Assembly (NCBI RefSeq): GCF_035046485.1
Contig: NC_085138.1
Coordinates: forward strand, 6,199,409-6,263,408
DNA length: 64,000 nucleotides
DNA from: Aedes albopictus
Lineage: Eukaryota; Arthropoda; Insecta; Diptera; Culicidae
Direction of reading: 5' to 3'
Below the pieces are notes generated by a model. The model did no database searches and was not told the DNA's origin. It saw nothing but the letters and a program-made list of their open reading frames with translations. Below are positions 1 through 13,065 of this stretch, one piece after another (within the stretch, counting starts at the first letter, position 1; each line of letters begins with the position of its first letter). The translations under genes and the position numbers were made by a program.

Positions 1-620
1 GAATCGGAGGATAAAGTTTTTCCCGACCCGCAAAGCCTCGAGGACACTTCTTCTACCAGTACCACCTTCTTCGAGAGTTTCCATTCATCTAGCGCCGCCG
101 TGCCTTACCGGTGGAAATAAATTTGGATAAGATTAATTATCCCACACCGAACGGAACCGAACCGAACCTGAAGAATTGGGCGCGGAAGGGCCATAGGACA
201 AGTTTCGAGGAAATGTAATTTTCAAACTGCCGTAACTGCGCGCAGGAAGTTGGAAGCGACGGCAGTGTAGCGGCTTTAACCGTCGTAAATATTTGATTAA
301 AAGGGGAAAACTTTTGTCGAGTGGAGTTTAGGCAGGCAGCCCGGCCCGAATTGGCTCTGATCTAGTAGCCTAGGGCAGGGTAAACCGAATTGCGGAGGTT
401 GCTTGGATGCTCGGTTTTGAGAAGCAGGCACATGTGTGTCGGTGCCTGCTTTGATGATACTTTTTTCTTAACGAGGTAAGGTGTTTAGGCCGAATTTGTT
501 TAATGTGCTGGAGCTAAATAAATTTATTCATTCGAAATAATTGTCTTATTTTTATGGAATTACGTACCCCTGAATTCCTTCTAATGGAAAATCTACGACA
601 CCGTCTGAAATGAAGCACGT
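1..620. other. Unique GC-rich island, no gene recognised
   Basis: This stretch is non-repetitive and richer in GC than most of the window. It contains short GAACC iterations near 145-170 and no long open frame. I see no recognisable coding exon, RNA gene or transposon terminus. It resembles the other repeat-free islands at 9.0, 26.0, 40.6, 47.7 and 63.5 kb and may be conserved non-coding or regulatory DNA; that role is inference. Confidence 0.4.
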
Positions 621-836
621 TTGGCAGTGGGAAACCTCGAAAAAGCAATTCATCGAACAAAAGGTCCTACTACTCATAACAACCCATACAAACACTTAAT
701 TCCCACACTCCCACCTCCAAACAAATCTCCCTATAAAATTCCTCAACTCTACCAACTCAAAAAATCTCCAACCACAACTCACACCTCAAATTCATCTAAA
801 CAATCCATATCAATTCAACACATCAACACTAATTCA
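621..836. other. A/C-rich low-complexity lead-in to satellite
   Basis: A-, C- and T-rich sequence almost without G on the plus strand, grading into the AATTC-type array. The open frame that starts here is a by-product of low stop-codon density and runs into the satellite, so I do not call it a gene. Confidence 0.5.
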
Positions 837-1522
837 ACATCAACTCAATTCAAATCAATTCAAATTCAATTCAAATTCAATTCAAATTCAATTCAATTCA
901 ATCAATTCAAATTCAATTCAAATTCAATTCAAATTCAATTAAATTCAATTCAAATTCAATTCAAATTCAATTCAAATTCAATTCAAATCAATCAATTCAA
1001 ATTCAATTCAAATTCAATTCAAATTCAAATTCAATTCAATTAAATTCAAATTCAATTCAAATTCAATTCAAATTCAATTCAATTCAATTCAAATTCAAAT
1101 TCAATTCAAATTCAATTCAATTCAATTCAAATTCAATTCAAATTCAATTCAAATTCAATTCAAATTCAATTCAAATTCAATTCAAATTCAATTCAAAATC
1201 AATTCAATTCAAATTCAATTCAAATTCAATTCAAATTCAATTCAAATTCAATTCATCAAATTCAATTCAAATTCAATTCAAATTCAATTCAAATTCAATT
1301 CAAATTCAATTCAAATTCAATTCAAAATTCAATTCAAATTCAATTCAAATTCAATTCAAATTCAATTCAAATTCAATTCAAATTCAATTCAAATTCAATT
1401 CAAATTCAATTCAAATTCAATTCAAATTCAATTCAAATTCAATTCAAATTCAATTCAAATTCAAATTCAAAATTCAATTCAAATTCAATTCAAATTCAAT
1501 TCAAATTCAATTCAAAATTCAA
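837..1522. repeat. 11-bp satellite AATTCAAATTC, left block
   Basis: Head-to-tail array of an 11-bp unit AATTCAAATTC with occasional 5- and 6-bp slips such as AATTC doublets. It is cut by the assembly gap at 1523. On the minus strand the unit reads TTGAATTTGAA, which differs from the TTGGATTTGGA unit of the block right of the gap by G/A transitions. The two blocks therefore look like one family in opposite orientation. Confidence 0.95.
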
Positions 1523-2022
1523 NNNNNNNNNNNNNNNNNNNNNNNNNNNNNNNNNNNNNNNNNNNNNNNNNNNNNNNNNNNNNNNNNNNNNNNNNNNNNN
1601 NNNNNNNNNNNNNNNNNNNNNNNNNNNNNNNNNNNNNNNNNNNNNNNNNNNNNNNNNNNNNNNNNNNNNNNNNNNNNNNNNNNNNNNNNNNNNNNNNNNN
1701 NNNNNNNNNNNNNNNNNNNNNNNNNNNNNNNNNNNNNNNNNNNNNNNNNNNNNNNNNNNNNNNNNNNNNNNNNNNNNNNNNNNNNNNNNNNNNNNNNNNN
1801 NNNNNNNNNNNNNNNNNNNNNNNNNNNNNNNNNNNNNNNNNNNNNNNNNNNNNNNNNNNNNNNNNNNNNNNNNNNNNNNNNNNNNNNNNNNNNNNNNNNN
1901 NNNNNNNNNNNNNNNNNNNNNNNNNNNNNNNNNNNNNNNNNNNNNNNNNNNNNNNNNNNNNNNNNNNNNNNNNNNNNNNNNNNNNNNNNNNNNNNNNNNN
2001 NNNNNNNNNNNNNNNNNNNNNN
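1523..2022. other. Assembly gap, 500 N
   Basis: A run of exactly 500 N. The round length indicates a placeholder of unknown true size inside a satellite that assemblers cannot cross. Confidence 0.99.
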
Positions 2023-5000
2023 TATTTGGATTGGATTTGGATTGGATTTAGATTGGATTGGATTTGGATTGGATTTGGATTGGATTTGGATTGGATTTGG
2101 ATTGGATTTGGATTGGATTTGGATTTGGATTGGATTTGGATTGAATTTGGATTGGATTTGGATTGGATTTGGATTGGATTTGGATTGGATTTGGATTGGA
2201 TTTGGATTGGATTTGGATTGGATTTGGATTGGATTTGGATTGGATTTGGATTGGATTTGGATTGATTTGGATTGGATTTGATTGGATTTGGATTGGATTT
2301 GGATTGGATTTGGATTGGATTTGGATTGGATTGGATTTGGATTGGATTTGGATTGGATTTGGATTGGATTTGGATTTGATTTGGATTGATTTGGATTGGA
2401 TTTGGATTGGATTTGGATTGGTTGGATTGGATTTGGATTGGATTGGATTTGGATTGGATTTGGATTGGATTTGGATTGGATTGGATTGGATTGGATTGGA
2501 TTTGGATTTGGATTGGATTTGGATTGGATTTGGATTGGATTTGGATTGGATTTGGATTGGATTTGGATTGGATTTGGATTGGATTTGGATTGGATTTGGA
2601 TTGGATTTGGATTGGATTTGGATTGGATTTGGATTGGATTTGGATTGGATTTGGATTGGATTTGGATTGGATTTGGATTGGATTTGGATTGGATTTGGAT
2701 TGGATTTGGATTGGATTTGGATTGGATTTGGATTGGATTTGGATTGGATTTGGATTGGATTTGGATTGGATTTGGATTGGATTTGGATTGGATTTGGATT
2801 GGATTTGGATTGGATTTGGATTGGATTTGGATTGGATTTGGATTGGATTTGGATTGGATTTGGATTGGATTTGGATTGGATTTGGATTGGATTTGGATTG
2901 GATTTGGATTGGATTTGGATTGGATTTGGATTGGATTTGGATTGGATTTGATTGGATTTGGATTGGATTTGGATTGGATTTGGATTGGATTTGGATTGGA
3001 TTTGGATTGGATTTGGATTGGATTTGGATTGGATTTGGATTGGATTTGGATTGGATTGGATTGGATTTGGATTGGATTTGGATTGGATTTGGATTGGATT
3101 TGGATTGGATTTGGATTGGATTTGGATTGGATTTGGATTGGATTTGGATTGGATTTGGATTGGATTTGGATTGGATTTGGATTGGATTTGGATTGGATTT
3201 GGAGTGGATTTGGATTGGATTTGGATGGATTTGGATTGGATTTGGATTGGATTTGGATTGGATTTGGATTGGATTTGGATTGGATTTGGATTGGATTTGG
3301 ATTGGATTGGATTTGGATTGGATTTGGATTGGATTTGGATTGGATTTGGATTGGATGTGGATTGGATTTGGATTGGATTTGGATTGGATTTGGATTGGAT
3401 TTGGATTGGATTTGGATTGGATTTGGATTGGATTTGGATTTGGATGGATTTGGATTGGATTTGGATGGATTTGGATTGGATTTGGATTGGATTTGGATTG
3501 GATTTGGATTGGATTTGGATTGGATTGGATTTGGATTGGATTTGGATTGGATTTGGATTGGATTTGGATTGGATGTGGATTGGATTTGGATTGGATTTGG
3601 ATTGGATTTGGATTGGATTTGGATTGGATTTGGATTGGATTTGGATTGGATTTGGATTGGATTTGGATTGGATTTGGATTGGATTTGGATTGATTTGGAT
3701 TGGATTTGGATTGGATTTGGATTGGATTTGGATTGGATTTGGATTGGATTTGGATTGGATTTGGATTGGATTTGGATTGGATTTGGATTGGATTTGGATT
3801 GGATTTGGATTGGATTTGGATTGGATTTGGATTGGATTTGGATTGGATTTGGATTGGATTTGGATTGGATTTGGATTGGATTTGGATTGGATTTGGATTG
3901 GATTTGGATTGGATTTGGATTGGATTTGGATTGGATTTGGATTGGATTTGGATTGGATTTGGATTGGATTTGGATTGGATTTGGATTGGATTTGGATTGG
4001 ATTTGGATTGGATTTGGATTGGATTTGGATTGGATTGGATTTGGATTGGATTTGGATTGGATTTGGATTGGATTTGGATTGTATTTGGATTGATTTGGAT
4101 TGGATTTGGATTGGATTTGGATTGGATTTGGATTGGATTTGGATTGGATTTGGATTGGATTGGATTTGGATTGGATTTGGATTGGATTTGGATTGGATTT
4201 GGATTGGATTGGATTTGGATTGGATTTGGATTGAATTTGGATTGGATTTGGATTGGATTTGGATTGGATTTGGATTGGATTTGGATTGGATTTGGATTGG
4301 ATTTGGATTGGATTTGGATTGGATTTGGATTGGATTTGGATTGGATTTGGATTGGATTTGGATTGGATTTGGATTGGATTTGGATTGGATTTGGATTGGA
4401 TTTGGATTGGATTTGGATTGGATTTGGATTGGATTTGGATTGGATTGGATTTGGATTGGATTTGGATTGGATTTGGATTGGATTTGGATTTTATTTGGAT
4501 TGAATTTGGATTGGATTTGGATTGGATTTGGATTGGATTTGGATTGGATTTGGATTGGATTGGATTTGGATTGGATTTGGATTGGATTTGGATTGGATTT
4601 GGATTTGGATTGGATTTGGATTGGATTTGGATTGGATTTGGATTGGATTTGGATTGGATTTGGATTGGATTTGGATTGGATTTGGATTGGATTTGGATTG
4701 GATTTGGATTGGATTTGGATTGGATTTGGATTGGATTTGGATTGGATTTGGATTGGATTTGGATTGGATTTGGATTGGATTTGGATTGGATTTGGATTGG
4801 ATTTGGATTGGATTTGGATTGGATTTGGATTGGATTTGGATTGGATTTGGATTGGATTTGGATTGGATTTGGATTGGATTTGGATTGGATTTGGATTGGA
4901 TTTGGATTGGATTTGGATTGGATTTGGATTGGATTTGGATTGGATTTGGATTGGATTTGGATTGGATTTGGATTGGATTTGGATTGGATTTGGATTGGAT

Positions 5001-6790
5001 TTGGATTGGATTTGGATTGGATTTGGATTGGATTTGGATTGGATTTGGATTGGATTTGGATTGGATTTGGATTGGATTTGGATTGGATTGGATTTGGATT
5101 GGATTTGGATTGGATTTGGATTGGATTTGGATTGGATTTGGATTGGATTTGGATTGGATTTGGATTGGATTTGATTTGGATTGGATTTGGATTGGATTTG
5201 GATTGGATTTGGATTGGATTTGGATTGGATTTGGATTGGATTTGGATTGGATTTGGATTGGATTTGGATTGGATTTGGATTGGATTTGGATTGGATTTGG
5301 ATTGGATTTGGATTGGATTTGGATTGGATTTGGATTGGATGTGGATTGGATTTGGATTGGATTTGGATTGGATTTGGATTGGATTTGGATTGGATTTGGA
5401 TTGGATTTGGATTGGATTTGGATTGGATTTGGATTGGATTTGGATTGGATTTGGATTGGATTTGGATTGGATTTGGATTGGATTTGGATTGGATTTGGAT
5501 TGGATTTGGATTGGATTTGGATTGGATTTGGATTGGATTTGGATTGGATTTGGATTTTATTTGGATTGGATTTGGATTGGATTTGGATTGGATTTGGATT
5601 GGATTTGGATTGGATTTGGATTGGATTTGGATTGGATTTGGATTGGATTTGGATTGGATTTGGATTTTATTTGGATTGAATTTGGATTGGATTTGGATTG
5701 GATTTGGATTGGATTTGGATTGGATTTGGATTGGATTTGGATTGGATTTGGATTGGATTGGATTTGGATTGGATTTGGATTGGATTTGGATTGGATTTGG
5801 ATTGGATTTGGATTGGATTTGGATTGGATTTGGATTGGATTTGGATTGGATTTGGATTGGATTTGGATTTGGATTGGATTTGGATTGGATTTGGATTGGA
5901 TTTGGATTGGATTTGGATTGGATTTGGATTGGATTTGGATTGGATTTGGATTGGATTTGGATTGGATTTAGATTGGATTTGGATTGGATTTGGATTGGAT
6001 TTGGATTGGATTTGGATTGGATTTGGATTGGATTTGGATTGGATTTGGATTGGATTTGGATTGGATTTGGATTGGATTTGGATTGGATTTGGATTGGATT
6101 TGGATTGGATTTGGATTGGATTTGGATTGGATTTGGATTGGATTTGGATTGGATTTGGATTGGATTTGGATTGGATTTGGATTGGATTTGGATTGGATTT
6201 GGATTGGATTTGGATTGGATTTGGATTGGATTTGGATTGGATTTGGATTGGATTTGGATTGGATTTGGATTGGATTTGGATTGGATTTGGATTGGATTTG
6301 GATTGGATTTGGATTGGATTTGGATTGGATTTGGATTGGATTTGGATTGGATTTGGATTGGATTTGGATTGGATTGGATTTGGATTGGATTTGGATTGGA
6401 TTTGGATTGGATTTGGATTGGATTTGGATTGGATTTGGATTGGATTTGGATTGGATTTGGATTGGATTTGGATTGGATTGGATTTGGATTGGATTTGGAT
6501 TGGATTTGGATTGGATTTGGATTGGATTTGGATTGGATTTGGATTGGATTTGGATTGGATTTGGATTGGATTTGGTTTGGATTTGGATTGGATTTGGATT
6601 GGATTTGGATTGGATTTGGATTGGATTTGGATTGGGTTTGGATTAAATTTGGATTGGATTTGGATTGGATTTGGATTAGATTTGGATTGGATTGGATTGG
6701 ATTTGGATTGGATTGGATTTGGATTGGATTTGGATTGGATTTGGATTGGATTTGGATTAGATTTGGATTGAATTTGGATTGGATTGGGAT
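2023..6790. repeat. 11-bp satellite GGATTTGGATT, right block
   Basis: About 4.77 kb of head-to-tail GGATTTGGATT, a composite of a 5-mer GGATT and a 6-mer TGGATT. Slips to GGATTGGATT or GGATTTGGATTTGGATT shift the phase. Because 11 is not a multiple of 3 and the unit lacks stops in every plus frame, all plus frames stay open and translate as an 11-residue period (DLDWIWIGFGL). A long minus frame is open too (SNPNPIQIQSK). These frames are satellite artefacts. Scattered G-to-A variants (for example near 2141, 4231, 5687 and 6766) recreate the left-block variant. Confidence 0.97.
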
Positions 6791-6892
6791 TGTTTGGATT
6801 CTTTCTTATTTTCCTTATCTTTTTTATATTCAATAGATCTAAAACCTGGTCGCAGTGACTTATATACTCAACAAGGAATAGAAAATTCTCTA
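6791..6892. other. Short unique spacer between two satellites
   Basis: About 100 bp of non-repetitive AT-rich sequence separating the 11-bp and 9-bp arrays. No gene or terminal repeat is visible. Confidence 0.7.
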
Positions 6893-8983
6893 TAATCCTT
6901 ATATTCCTTATATTCCTTATATTCCTTATATTCCTTATATTCCTTATATTTCTTATATTCCTTATATTCCTTATATTTCTTATATTCCTTATATTCCTTA
7001 TATTCCTTATATTCCTTATATTCCTTATATTCCTTATATTCCTTATATTCCTTATATTCCTTATATTCCTTATATTCCTTATATTCCTTATATTCCTTAT
7101 ATTCCTTATATTCCTTATATTCCTTATATTCCTTATATTCCTTATATTCCTTATATTCCTTATATTCCTTATATTCCTTATATTCCTTATATTCCTTATA
7201 TTCCTTATATTCCTTATATTCCTTATATTCCTTATATTCCTTACATTCCTTATATTCCTTATATTCCTTATATTCCTTATATTCCTTATATTCCTTATAT
7301 TCCTTATATTCCTTATATTCCTTATATTCCTTATATTCCTTATATTCCTTATATTCCTTATATTCCTTATATTCCTTATATTCCTTATATTCCTTATATT
7401 CCTTATATTCCTTATATTCCTTATATTCCTTATATTCCTGATATTCCTTATATTCCTTATACTCCTTATATTCCTTATATTCCTTATATTCCTTATATTC
7501 CTTATATTCCTTATATTCCTTATATTCCTTATATTCCTTATATTCCTTATATTCCTTATATTCCTTATATTCCTTATACTCCCTATATTCCTTATATTCC
7601 TTATATTCCTTATATTCCTTATATTCCTTATATTCCTTATATTCCTTATATTCCTTATATTCCTTATATTCCTTATATTCCTTATATTCCTTATATTCCT
7701 TATATTCCTTATATTCCTTATGTTCCTTATATTCCTTGAATTCCTTATATTCCTTATATTCCTTATATTCCTTGAATTCCTTATATTCCTTATATTCCTT
7801 ATATTCCTTATATTCCTTATTTATTCCTTATATTCCTTATATTCCTTATATTCCTTATATTCCTTATATTCCTTATATTCCTTATATTCCTTATATTCCT
7901 TATATTCCTTATATTCCTTATATTCCTTATATTCCTTATATTCCTTATATTCCTTATATTCCTTATATTCCTTATATTCCTTATATTCCTTATATTCCTT
8001 ATATTCCTTATATTCCTTATATTCTTATATTCCTTATATTCTTATATTCCTTATATTCCTTATATTCCTTATATTCCTTATATTCCTTATATTCCTTATC
8101 TTCCTTATATTCCTTATATTCCTTATATTCCTTATATTCCTTATATTCCTTATATCTTATTTCCTTATTCTTCCTTATATTCCTTATATTCCTTATATTC
8201 CTTATATTCCTTATATTCCTTATATTCCTTATATTCCTTATATTCCTTATATTCCTTATATTCCTTATATTCCTTATATTCCTTATATTCCTTATATTCC
8301 TTATATTCCTTATATTCCTTATATTCCTTATATTCCTTATATTCCTTATATTCCTTATATTCCTTATATTCCTTATATTCCTTATATTCCTTATACTCCC
8401 TATATTCCTTATATTCCTTATATTCCTTATATTCCTTATATTCCTTATATTCCTTATATTCCTTATATTCCTTATATTCCTTATGTTCCTTATATTCCTT
8501 GAATTCCTTATATTCCTTATATTCCTTATATTCCTTGAATTCCTTATATTCCTTATATTCCTTATATTCCTTATATTCCTTATATTCCTTATATTCCTTA
8601 TATTCCTTATATTCCTTATATTCCTTATATTCCTTATATTCCTTATATTCCTTATATTCCTTATATTCCTTATATTCCTTATATTCCTTATATTCCTTGA
8701 ATTCCTTATATTCCTTATATTCCTTATATTCCTTATATTCCTTATATTACTTATATTCCTTATATTACTTATATTCGTTATAATCCTTATATTCCTTATA
8801 TTCCTTATATTCCTTATATTCCTTATATTCCTTATATTCCTTATATTCCTTATATTCCTTATATTCCTTATATTCCTTATATTCCTTATATTCCTTATAT
8901 TCCTTATATTCCTTATATTCCTTATATTCCTTATATTCCTTATATTCCTTATATTCCTTATATTCCTTATATTCCTTATATTC
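6893..8983. repeat. 9-bp satellite ATTCCTTAT
   Basis: About 2.1 kb of head-to-tail ATTCCTTAT. The period is a multiple of 3, so several frames stay open as SLY, IPY or FLI tripeptides on plus and RNI or KEY on minus; these are not proteins. Variant monomers (ACTCCC, TGTTCC, GAATTCC) occur in the same order around 7578-7780 and again at 8395-8543. This marks an internal higher-order duplication of roughly 0.76-0.82 kb. Confidence 0.96.
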
Positions 8984-9760
8984 CTGTTCCGACCCTGCTC
9001 CTCATAGCGACTTACGACATCCAGAACCGAAACAAACCACAGCCGCACAGAAGTAAAACAATAAAATTTCGACTTTGTAAAGTGGAAAAAGTTTCCCCAA
9101 ACCACCTGGAAAATAGGACCCCGGCCCACTTTGTCCCAATGCGTTAATTATTTCTAATAGTCAACCGCAAGTTCGGCATCATCATGGGACAGTACCAGGG
9201 CAGGGATCGTTCTCAATGGCGCCGCAATAATTCGAAAAATTGCACTGAAAGACCCTCCCCCACCCCCGCAAACAAAGTAGGCTAAACTCTCTGCCAGCAG
9301 CAGAGCGTTCGAAATCGATAGCCTACTGTGGTGGTGCGTGCATGTCGGGTTTTCGGTTAAGAGCCGGAAGGCAATTCCATTTCCTATCGGTTCATTAAAC
9401 GCACAAGATATGACGATATGGCAGCAGGATAGTCGAACTAGTATAGCTGTCGAAGCATTTGCTGAGGAGGAAGAAGAGGGCTCTGGTTTTTCGCAGAGAT
9501 TAAATCCTGCGGTAAGATTATGGCTTTCGAACATGCACTAATTGTGGCGGTCGGTGGTGGTATCGGTGAACGGAAGTGGAGAAGGCAAACGATGCTGATG
9601 GTGGCAAAGCAGGCGATACGGAGGGAGGTAATCTAGGCACAAGCCCCCTATCTTTATTGTAGTGTCTGGCTGTGACATTTTCCGACAGGGCGATAACTTT
9701 CTGCGGCGAAAGAGTCGATTCAATGATGCGGAAGTACAGAAGTGTGAATGCGTTGGCTAG
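8984..9760. other. Unique GC-rich island
   Basis: Repeat-free, relatively GC-rich sequence directly after the satellite. A 126-codon minus-strand open frame (9154-9534) has a poly-Ser and a poly-Gly stretch and no recognisable domain. I treat it as chance. No splice-supported exon or RNA gene was recognised. It could be conserved non-coding DNA. Confidence 0.4.
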
Positions 9761-10610
9761 AATCGTTGCTAAGGAAATTTATTAATTCTATTTCAACGCA
9801 TACTGCGGTGAGAATACGATTCCAGGCTACTAAGATGGAAGTGCTTCGCTGTATCTATGCAATATCATCCTCTAAACTGTACTCTTTCTTATCACAACCA
9901 TTCGATTACGATAAACTAAGTGTCATTCAGACACACAGATTGCACCTTAAAGTTAAGAAGACCGCAGAAATTTCCATCTCGGGTTGACTCACCAGACTAA
10001 CTATAGTGTTCAAGTATCTATTCTTACACATGCCATCGCGCCAACACCGATCAATCGATTCGATTGCCCTCTTGAGTCGAATGCCTTCTTCTCGCATATT
10101 TTTTTTTCGAAGGGGTAAATCCACCAGATTTGAATCATGCAAAGCGGCGCAAAATATTTGTTTGTTTACAATCAACGCCTGCTCAGACGAAGCTGTAACC
10201 CTCGAAATCTCAGGCGGCTATGGCTTCCAAGACCAGTGGTTTCCAATTGAAGGTGATGTGCGTTCTAAGGAGAATACTTATTGTTTATAGTTCTTGATCG
10301 TATTGAGTCTTTTCTAAAAGCCTAGTTAATAATGCTCACAAAATTAATGATTGTTTGTTATTCTGATTCATGGCGGAAGTTTTCTTTAAACTCGTAGTTG
10401 ATTTTCATGAAAATTTCCGGAAAACTTATTGAGAGAATTTCTATTGAACTTCGTATTATTAATAATTATTCTTTATTATAAAAAGTTTCAGCCCGAGGGG
10501 TTTTTGAATCGTAATAAAAATTTGACAGCATGTAAATTGTGACTTGGAATTACCTATGTACTTTCTTAAAAAAAGAAAAACTTAAACCTCCTCTTGAGGT
10601 AAAAAACATA
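9761..10610. other. AT-rich intergenic sequence, nothing recognised
   Basis: Ordinary AT-rich sequence between the unique island and the nested transposon stack. I see no tandem repeat, terminal inverted repeat, tRNA or coding homology. Confidence 0.4.
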
Positions 10611-10771
10611 TACAGTCTAGACTCCTACTACACGATTGGTTCGGGGGTGCAGTAGGAATCCGTGTTGTGGGAATCACAGAGCTTATGGGATTTCGCCTAA
10701 TTGGGGGTGTGAGCGAATATTTCAGGCGTATTACAAGATAGCACCATACCTTCTTTGGCGAAGTTGTAGTA

Positions 10772-11761
10772 CCGTAAAACGGGGTATCTTTGATAATGCG
10801 GGTAACTTTGATAGTGCGGCAGGCATTGTATAGTTTATCTTATAACTATGATTCCTTCAACCAGTTAAGAAAAAGGCAAACGTGAATCAATTCTATACAT
10901 ATGAAAGTTTATCTTAGACGTATTTTCTTTAAAATCTAGTTTATATACAACTTTTAGGACAAATAAGAAAAATAGTTGATATTTTTGTCATTTGTCAACC
11001 CCTTCAAACAATCTGCTATACGACTTCGTTACAACTATTTTTTCAACGAATGGACTCTTATTTTCGATAGATTCATCATAGTAGATTCCAATTCTGGCCT
11101 AGAATCTCTTAACGAAGTGTGTTTTTACGAAATGGAAGCAATTTTGTAAATTGGGACATAAATCTCCATACATAAATAAACGCCTAAAAGTATGCAATGC
11201 CCTTGTAATTTCATGTAGATAAATCTGTGTTGATCGAAATTTGTTAATAAAACATTAAAAAACTAACCAAAAAAAGTAAACTCACCATGAATAGCATGTT
11301 ATCATATGTTGGTGTACCGTTAAGCATATATTATTACAAAGATAATGATTTTTGATAGCTTAATTCACTGTGTTTTCCGCTCAGTACTCCACAAACTCAT
11401 TTTTATATGTAGAATTTAGTAAAAAAGCAATGTTTTGATCTACAAATTCTATCTGATATATTACACAAGGCTTTTCTCATTATGTTCATACTCCTAAGAT
11501 TTCAATGTGTGATTATTTTTTAAGATTTAATCTGGTTTTCAGGGCATTATCAAAGTTACCCCAAAATGAAAATCTGATTCTCGCTCATATGAAAAACTAA
11601 AAGTTAACCAAAATATTTCAGATTATCGAATCTTTCAATTGCAATTGATAACTGATACCCCAGTACTTGTTTTAAAAATATAAAAGTCGGGGAAATACTG
11701 TTAGATGGAAAAATATTGAGAAAATTCGCTGAAAAACTATCAAAGTTACCCCGTTTTACGG
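10772..11761. mobile_element. TA-flanked MITE, CCGTAAAACGGGG termini
   Basis: The ends are CCGTAAAACGGGGTA and its complement, bounded by TA dinucleotides at 10770-10771 and 11762-11763. Subterminal copies of the TATCAAAGTTACCCC motif occur inside. It is inserted in the first, degenerate monomer of the 143-bp minisatellite, because minisatellite-like sequence resumes on the right after the TA. No open frame of interest. Non-autonomous. Confidence 0.75.
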
Positions 11762-11763
11762 TA

Positions 11764-12315
11764 CTACAATAGATCTACCATGCAATGCCAACTATCATCC
11801 AATTAGTTGGCAATTTGGCCGATAGAGGCGCTATGTAGAAGTGGTTGCTATGTACTACTACTTACTTTATTTACTTCTACTTTATTGGGAACAACACTGT
11901 CTTCGGCAAAGTTGCTCAGTAGGTCAAGGACAACCTGGTGTATCAACAATCAGTTTGTGATTTCGCCGCTACGTGGCGCTAGCCGTCAAGTAAAGCTTCA
12001 AACGTCTCTATCTGGAGATCCAGAACAGATAGAAAAGTGTCGTCTTCGGTAAAGTTCTTCAGGAAGTCAAGAGCTATTCGTTGATTCAACAATTAGTTGG
12101 TGATTTCGCCGCTAGGTGGCGCTAGTCGTGAGCTTAAATTTTAAACTTCTCTAGCTCGGGATCCAGAGCAGATAGAAAAGGGCCGTCTCAGGCAAAATTC
12201 TTCAGGAAGTCAATAGCTACCTGGTGATTCAACAAGTAGTTTGTAATTTCGCCGCTAGGTGGCGCTAGTTGTCAAGTAAAGCTTCAAACTCCGCTATCTC
12301 GAAATCCAGAGCAGA
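11764..12315. repeat. 143-bp minisatellite, monomers 0-3
   Basis: Tandem monomers share CTTCGGCAAAGTTCTTCAGG near the start, a palindrome-like core CGCCGCTAGGTGGCGCTAG, and an end in CCAGAGCAGATAGAAAAG. The start motif recurs at about 11898, 12041 and 12184, an exact 143-bp spacing. A degenerate monomer 0 is split by the preceding MITE. The array continues as a fourth monomer at 14441 after the inserted Tc1-like element. Confidence 0.85.
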
Positions 12316-12600
12316 TACAGTGATAGACATTCGTTTAGCCGAGGCTAAAAAATTTTCAAAAAAATGTCAGGAAACTCATACAAAAGATGTTATGATAAAA
12401 CTTTTTTATCGTAGTGGTAGTATATCTAGTACTGTTTTATAAAAATGTGATACATCATACTTACATATACACTGAAACAAAAACGAGGGTAAAAATCCTT
12501 CAAATGTCATTTTTTGCCTAGACATTCGTTTAGCCGAATTATTTTTTTTTAGAATTTCATAATAAAAAAACTAACAAATTTCGAAAAATATCCATTAAAG

Positions 12601-13065
12601 TCATTTTGTATGGTGACCTGCATTATAGATCGACTTGTAAATCATGAATTAGGTCGTTTTTGGAAGTGTTGCCATATTAATTTTGCATGCATCTCATATA
12701 AATATGTCATATTATTGTAAATGTTTCCAAATTGAGATTTGATGTAGTTATTTTTATCGGAAGTGTTTCAAAAGAATGCAATGAATGTTTCATGACCAAA
12801 GCAGGTTGAAAATTTACGAAAAACAATGTTTTTAACAGAAAAATATAACGCAAACCATCAAAAAATCACGTATTTATGTATTGTTTTGATGAAATATTAT
12901 GGTTTTACTTGCATAAATCACTGCGTTTACTACTATTACGTCTTCTAATAGCTCCCAATATCTTCCAGACTGTATTCTGGCTGAAATAACATACATTGGA
13001 CGGCTCATATTTCGAGAAATGGCACTGAAAGTATTCAAATTTCTAGCATGAACTACTTGTTTCAT
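12601..13065 (-). pseudogene. Tc1/mariner transposase, C-terminal half, decayed
   Basis: Minus-strand translation upstream of 12874 gives RIQSGRYWELLED followed by IIFHQNNT. This lines up with the region of Tc1-family DDE transposases that normally reads like INSxRYxxxL...WIFQQDNAPxH. The second catalytic Asp (the D of QDN) is replaced by Asn, and a stop follows directly. Near 12601-12640 another frame reads NAGHHTK then stop, resembling the GGHTKY tail. The distance from the catalytic motif to that tail, about 90 codons, fits the family. The N-terminal half would lie in or beyond the gap at 13415. The element termini support this assignment. Non-functional as assembled. Confidence 0.6.

Noticed and set aside
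2026..6836. Many long open frames (up to 740 codons) on both strands
   Set aside because: They translate an 11-bp satellite, have identical period in every frame and no non-repeat domain.
7720..9129. Open frames of 260-423 codons with SLY, IPY, FLI or RNI tripeptides
   Set aside because: Products of the 9-bp satellite; the minus frame merely runs from unique DNA into the array.
9154..9534. 126-codon minus-strand frame in a GC-rich island
   Set aside because: Poly-Ser and poly-Gly low complexity, no domain, no splice or promoter context.
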